From the NCBI GenBank assembly GCA_040775095.1, contig JAXGTD010000185.1:1-6297 (forward strand): a stretch of 6,297 nt of DNA, given 5' to 3'. The position numbers and the translations under genes were made by a program. This document shows, in pieces, positions 5,319 to 6,297 of this stretch; the stretch's first letter is position 1, and each line of letters starts with the position of its first letter. The notes beneath the pieces are model-generated. The model made no database searches. It was not told where the DNA came from and saw nothing but the letters and a program-made list of their open reading frames with translations. Source of the DNA: JAXGTD01 sp040775095. GTDB taxonomy: Bacteria > Pseudomonadota > Gammaproteobacteria > Chromatiales > Chromatiaceae.

Positions 5319-5631
5319 TTTTACGGCAACGGCAACCTTAAGAGAGGATTGCCCTTGCCGTAGGGAGCATAGGGAACCCTTGCCCTATGCCCCTACGGGC
5401 ACGGCAGACGGGGGCAGTTTGCCCCAGTTTGCCGTTGCCCCAAATAGTTGCCGTACTCCCGCCGAGCGCCTGCTGGCCCAGGCCGCGCCGCGGGTGCCGA
5501 CCGAGTGCGTGCTGCGGGCGGCCATCGACGCGCACATGCGGGCGGCGAACCCCAGCCATCACGCGCCACCGCTTGGCGGTGGTAGCGTGCATGGCGTTGT
5601 TGGAAGTCTGAATCAGAAAGGCGAAATATGA
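5305..5631 (+). CDS. Hypothetical 108-residue protein overlying a repeat cluster
   Basis: This ORF of unknown function begins at GTG, overlapping the helicase gene by 14 bases, with a strong GGGAGGT site seven bases upstream. Its TGA overlaps the next start as ATGA, so it fits the coupling pattern of the operon. Codons 51-84 (from TPAERLLAQAAP to RAANP) have almost exclusively G/C third positions and could form helices, as in a genuine gene. Codons 7-50 are unusual: they lie on clustered TTGCC repeats and a long hairpin, giving a peptide rich in Cys, Pro, Thr and Arg (CPC at 16-18) that does not look like a folded domain. The Gly/His-rich end (about 85-108) covers another short hairpin. No known domain is recognised. 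If it is not translated, 5319-5627 is a 309-base non-coding region holding the repeats. Confidence 0.5.
   Translation: MRKPDFTATATLREDCPCRREHREPLPYAPTGTADGGSLPQFAVAPNSCRTPAERLLAQAAPRVPTECVLRAAIDAHMRAANPSHHAPPLGGGSVHGVVGSLNQKGEI
5356..5401. repeat. Long imperfect hairpin (two 19-base arms, 8-base loop)
   Basis: The left arm 5356-5374 (TGCCGTAGGGAGCATAGGG) pairs with the right arm 5383-5401 (CCCTATGCCCCTACGGGCA). Eight uninterrupted inner pairs are followed, past one bulged A at 5366 on the left, by eight more, and then by two or three outer pairs past a bulged base on the right. The loop is 5375-5382 (AACCCTTG). No T run follows, so it does not look like an intrinsic terminator. It sits about 50 bases into a putative ORF and at the centre of the TTGCC cluster. 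An origin hairpin, a binding site for a dimeric protein or an mRNA structure controlling downstream genes are all possible. Confidence 0.75.
5411..5425. repeat. Short perfect hairpin within the TTGCC cluster
   Basis: GGGGCA (5411-5416) and TGCCCC (5420-5425) form a six-pair stem with a three-base loop, adjoining the larger hairpin. It reuses the TTGCC repeat unit in inverted form. A role cannot be assigned. Confidence 0.45.
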
Positions 5632-5948
5632 GCGACACACCCAGAACAGATGCGGCAGACCTGTACGACTATCAGACAGCGATTGAAGTGTGCGGGCAGT
5701 TGGAACGCGAGCTTGCCGTTGCGCGGAAGGGACTGGAAGCCGTTGAGTCGCTTATGAACGAAAGTCACGGAGTCGGCGGCCTGCACCTCAACGGGGATTT
5801 CGCGCCGTGGAGCGAGCTTCGCACGGGCGGAAGGTTCGAGGAATGGCTTGTCGCGTTCGACGATGCGCTAAACGCGGCGCGTGGTTCCAACCCCACGGAG
5901 CACCGTACGACGGTTTTGAATAACGACAAAGAGAGGATGGACCCATGA
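5628..5948 (+). CDS. Hypothetical phage accessory protein (MSDTPRTDAA-type N terminus)
   Basis: A 106-residue protein of unknown function. It starts with MSDTPRTDAA, a beginning recognisable from many small uncharacterised phage and metagenomic proteins, followed by a helix rich in Glu, Leu and Arg (about 15-42, including QLERELAVARKGLEAVE) that could form a short coiled coil. The middle, around GDFAPWSELRTGGRFEEWL (56-74), is aromatic and may fold; the end (about 87-106) looks disordered. AAGG six bases before the ATG and ATGA overlaps at both ends (5628-5631, 5945-5948) support translation and tie it to its neighbours. Third codon positions are less GC-biased than in the replication genes. 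No catalytic motif is visible, and membership of a known domain family cannot be claimed. Confidence 0.75.
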   Translation: MSDTPRTDAADLYDYQTAIEVCGQLERELAVARKGLEAVESLMNESHGVGGLHLNGDFAPWSELRTGGRFEEWLVAFDDALNAARGSNPTEHRTTVLNNDKERMDP

Positions 5949-6193
5949 AGAATAAGCAGAAAGCAAGGTTTGAAGCACAAGAAAACCGTCGTACAGTGCC
6001 TCCGGTTGTTCGGTGGGAGTATTTGATTGAACGCAAGGCGAGCGAACCAATGACGGAAATTGCGTTGCAATCGCTTGGTCGAGATGGGTGGGAACTGTGC
6101 GCCAATGTTGGGCAATGGATTTTCAAGCGTCCACTTATGGATCGTACACCGAACACGACGATTCACGCTCACGCGACCGAAGGGAGCGTGTAG
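5945..6193 (+). CDS. Small DUF4177-like protein
   Basis: This 82-residue protein resembles the DUF4177 group of small proteins of unknown function, found in bacteria and phages. The resemblance rests on three visible pieces in the family order: WEYLI (24-28) as the first strand, LQSLGRDGWELCANV (41-55) containing the LGxxGWEL signature, and WIFKRPL (58-64), the typical closing strand with FKRP. The N-terminal 18 residues are basic and probably flexible; the tail after 65 is polar. The start has AGAGG (5932-5936) eight bases upstream and overlaps the previous stop as ATGA. The gene is visibly richer in A and T than the replication genes, suggesting an accessory gene acquired separately. It has no predicted catalytic residues, and its role in the phage is unknown. 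Confidence 0.75.
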   Translation: MKNKQKARFEAQENRRTVPPVVRWEYLIERKASEPMTEIALQSLGRDGWELCANVGQWIFKRPLMDRTPNTTIHAHATEGSV

Positions 6194-6195
6194 CG

Positions 6196-6297
6196 GTGAA
6201 ATCGCTTGTTCGATCTTTTCTGGAATGGGCTGCAAAGTTCGCCCCGAGCAATAAACTATACAACCGCCCTCTTTATCCCCAGCTATGGTATTGCTGG
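6196..6297 (+). CDS. Start of an unidentified ORF, truncated by the window end
   Basis: A reading frame beginning with GTG at 6196 stays open for 34 codons to the end of the window. GGGAG at 6182-6186 lies nine bases upstream, and the start is two bases after the previous stop, matching the close packing of the operon. The peptide begins VKSLVRSFLEWAAKF and continues with an aromatic-rich stretch (LYNRPLYPQLWYCW at 21-34). It is basic and amphipathic at first; no domain can be recognised from so short a piece. It could equally be a chance open frame, since 34 codons without a stop is weak evidence alone. Confidence 0.4.
   Translation, partial: MKSLVRSFLEWAAKFAPSNKLYNRPLYPQLWYCW

Larger units (their letters stand above)
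5323..5455. repeat. Cluster of TTGCC repeats, candidate iterons or origin
   Basis: Nine copies of TTGCC/GGCAA fall within about 130 bases directly downstream of the helicase domain. On the plus strand TTGCC starts at 5349, 5355, 5380, 5419, 5429, 5435 and 5448; on the minus strand it is present as GGCAA at 5325 and 5331. Most plus-strand copies continue as TTGCCG or TTGCCC. The outer elements GGCAACGGCAA (5325-5335) and TTGCCGTTGCC (5429-5439) are an exact 11-base inverted repeat enclosing a large hairpin. Repeated short sites beside a helicase gene are typical of replication origins in phages and plasmids, but spacing here is irregular and origin function is inferred. Binding sites for a regulator or an RNA structure are alternatives. 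Confidence 0.5.

Noticed and set aside
5566..5582. Seven-pair hairpin (CCACCGC / GCGGTGG) as an intrinsic terminator
   Set aside because: No T run follows and the downstream gene is coupled by ATGA, so termination here is unlikely.
6273..6281. DnaA-box-like sequence TTATCCCCA
   Set aside because: Single copy with one mismatch to the consensus, within an open frame at the window edge; expected by chance.

Overview
The window is a single-direction (+ strand), high-GC block of tightly packed genes that reads as the DNA replication module of a double-stranded DNA bacteriophage or prophage (possibly a related mobile element). The evidence is the combination of genes: an SSB-tailed DNA-binding protein, a RecB/Cas4-like PD-(D/E)XK nuclease, a family A DNA polymerase lacking the 5' nuclease domain, an archaeo-eukaryotic-type (AEP-like) primase and a RepA-like hexameric helicase. 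No structural, lysis or integration genes are visible. The host cannot be named from sequence alone; the strong GC bias at third codon positions points to a GC-rich bacterium, and the AGGAG-type ribosome binding sites are bacterial.

Layout. Positions 15-575 encode the putative single-strand DNA-binding protein. After a 61-base gap, 637-1434 encode the nuclease. A 40-residue ORF (1434-1556) is stitched between nuclease and polymerase by overlapping stop/start codons. The polymerase runs 1553-3298. A 25-codon cysteine-rich ORF with an excellent ribosome binding site (3312-3389) ends four bases before the primase start (3394-4266), which has no ribosome binding site of its own. The primase and helicase (4263-5318) overlap by ATGA. 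A GTG-started ORF (5305-5631) with a strong ribosome binding site begins inside the helicase gene. Its first half lies on a dense cluster of TTGCC repeats and a long hairpin, which is the best candidate in the window for a replication origin or other cis-acting site. Two small accessory genes follow (5628-5948 and 5945-6193, the latter resembling DUF4177), and an ORF starting at 6196 runs off the end.

How it fits together. The helicase would unwind DNA, the primase start strands, the proofreading polymerase extend them and the SSB-like protein coat the template and recruit partners through its acidic C-terminal tip. The nuclease would process ends or recombination intermediates. Five junctions use TGATG or ATGA overlaps, so expression is probably set by translational coupling on one long transcript. 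No promoter or convincing terminator is visible, so the promoter presumably lies upstream of the window. From about 5.6 kb the base composition becomes less GC-rich and the genes smaller and unrecognised, marking the passage from core replication genes to variable accessory genes.
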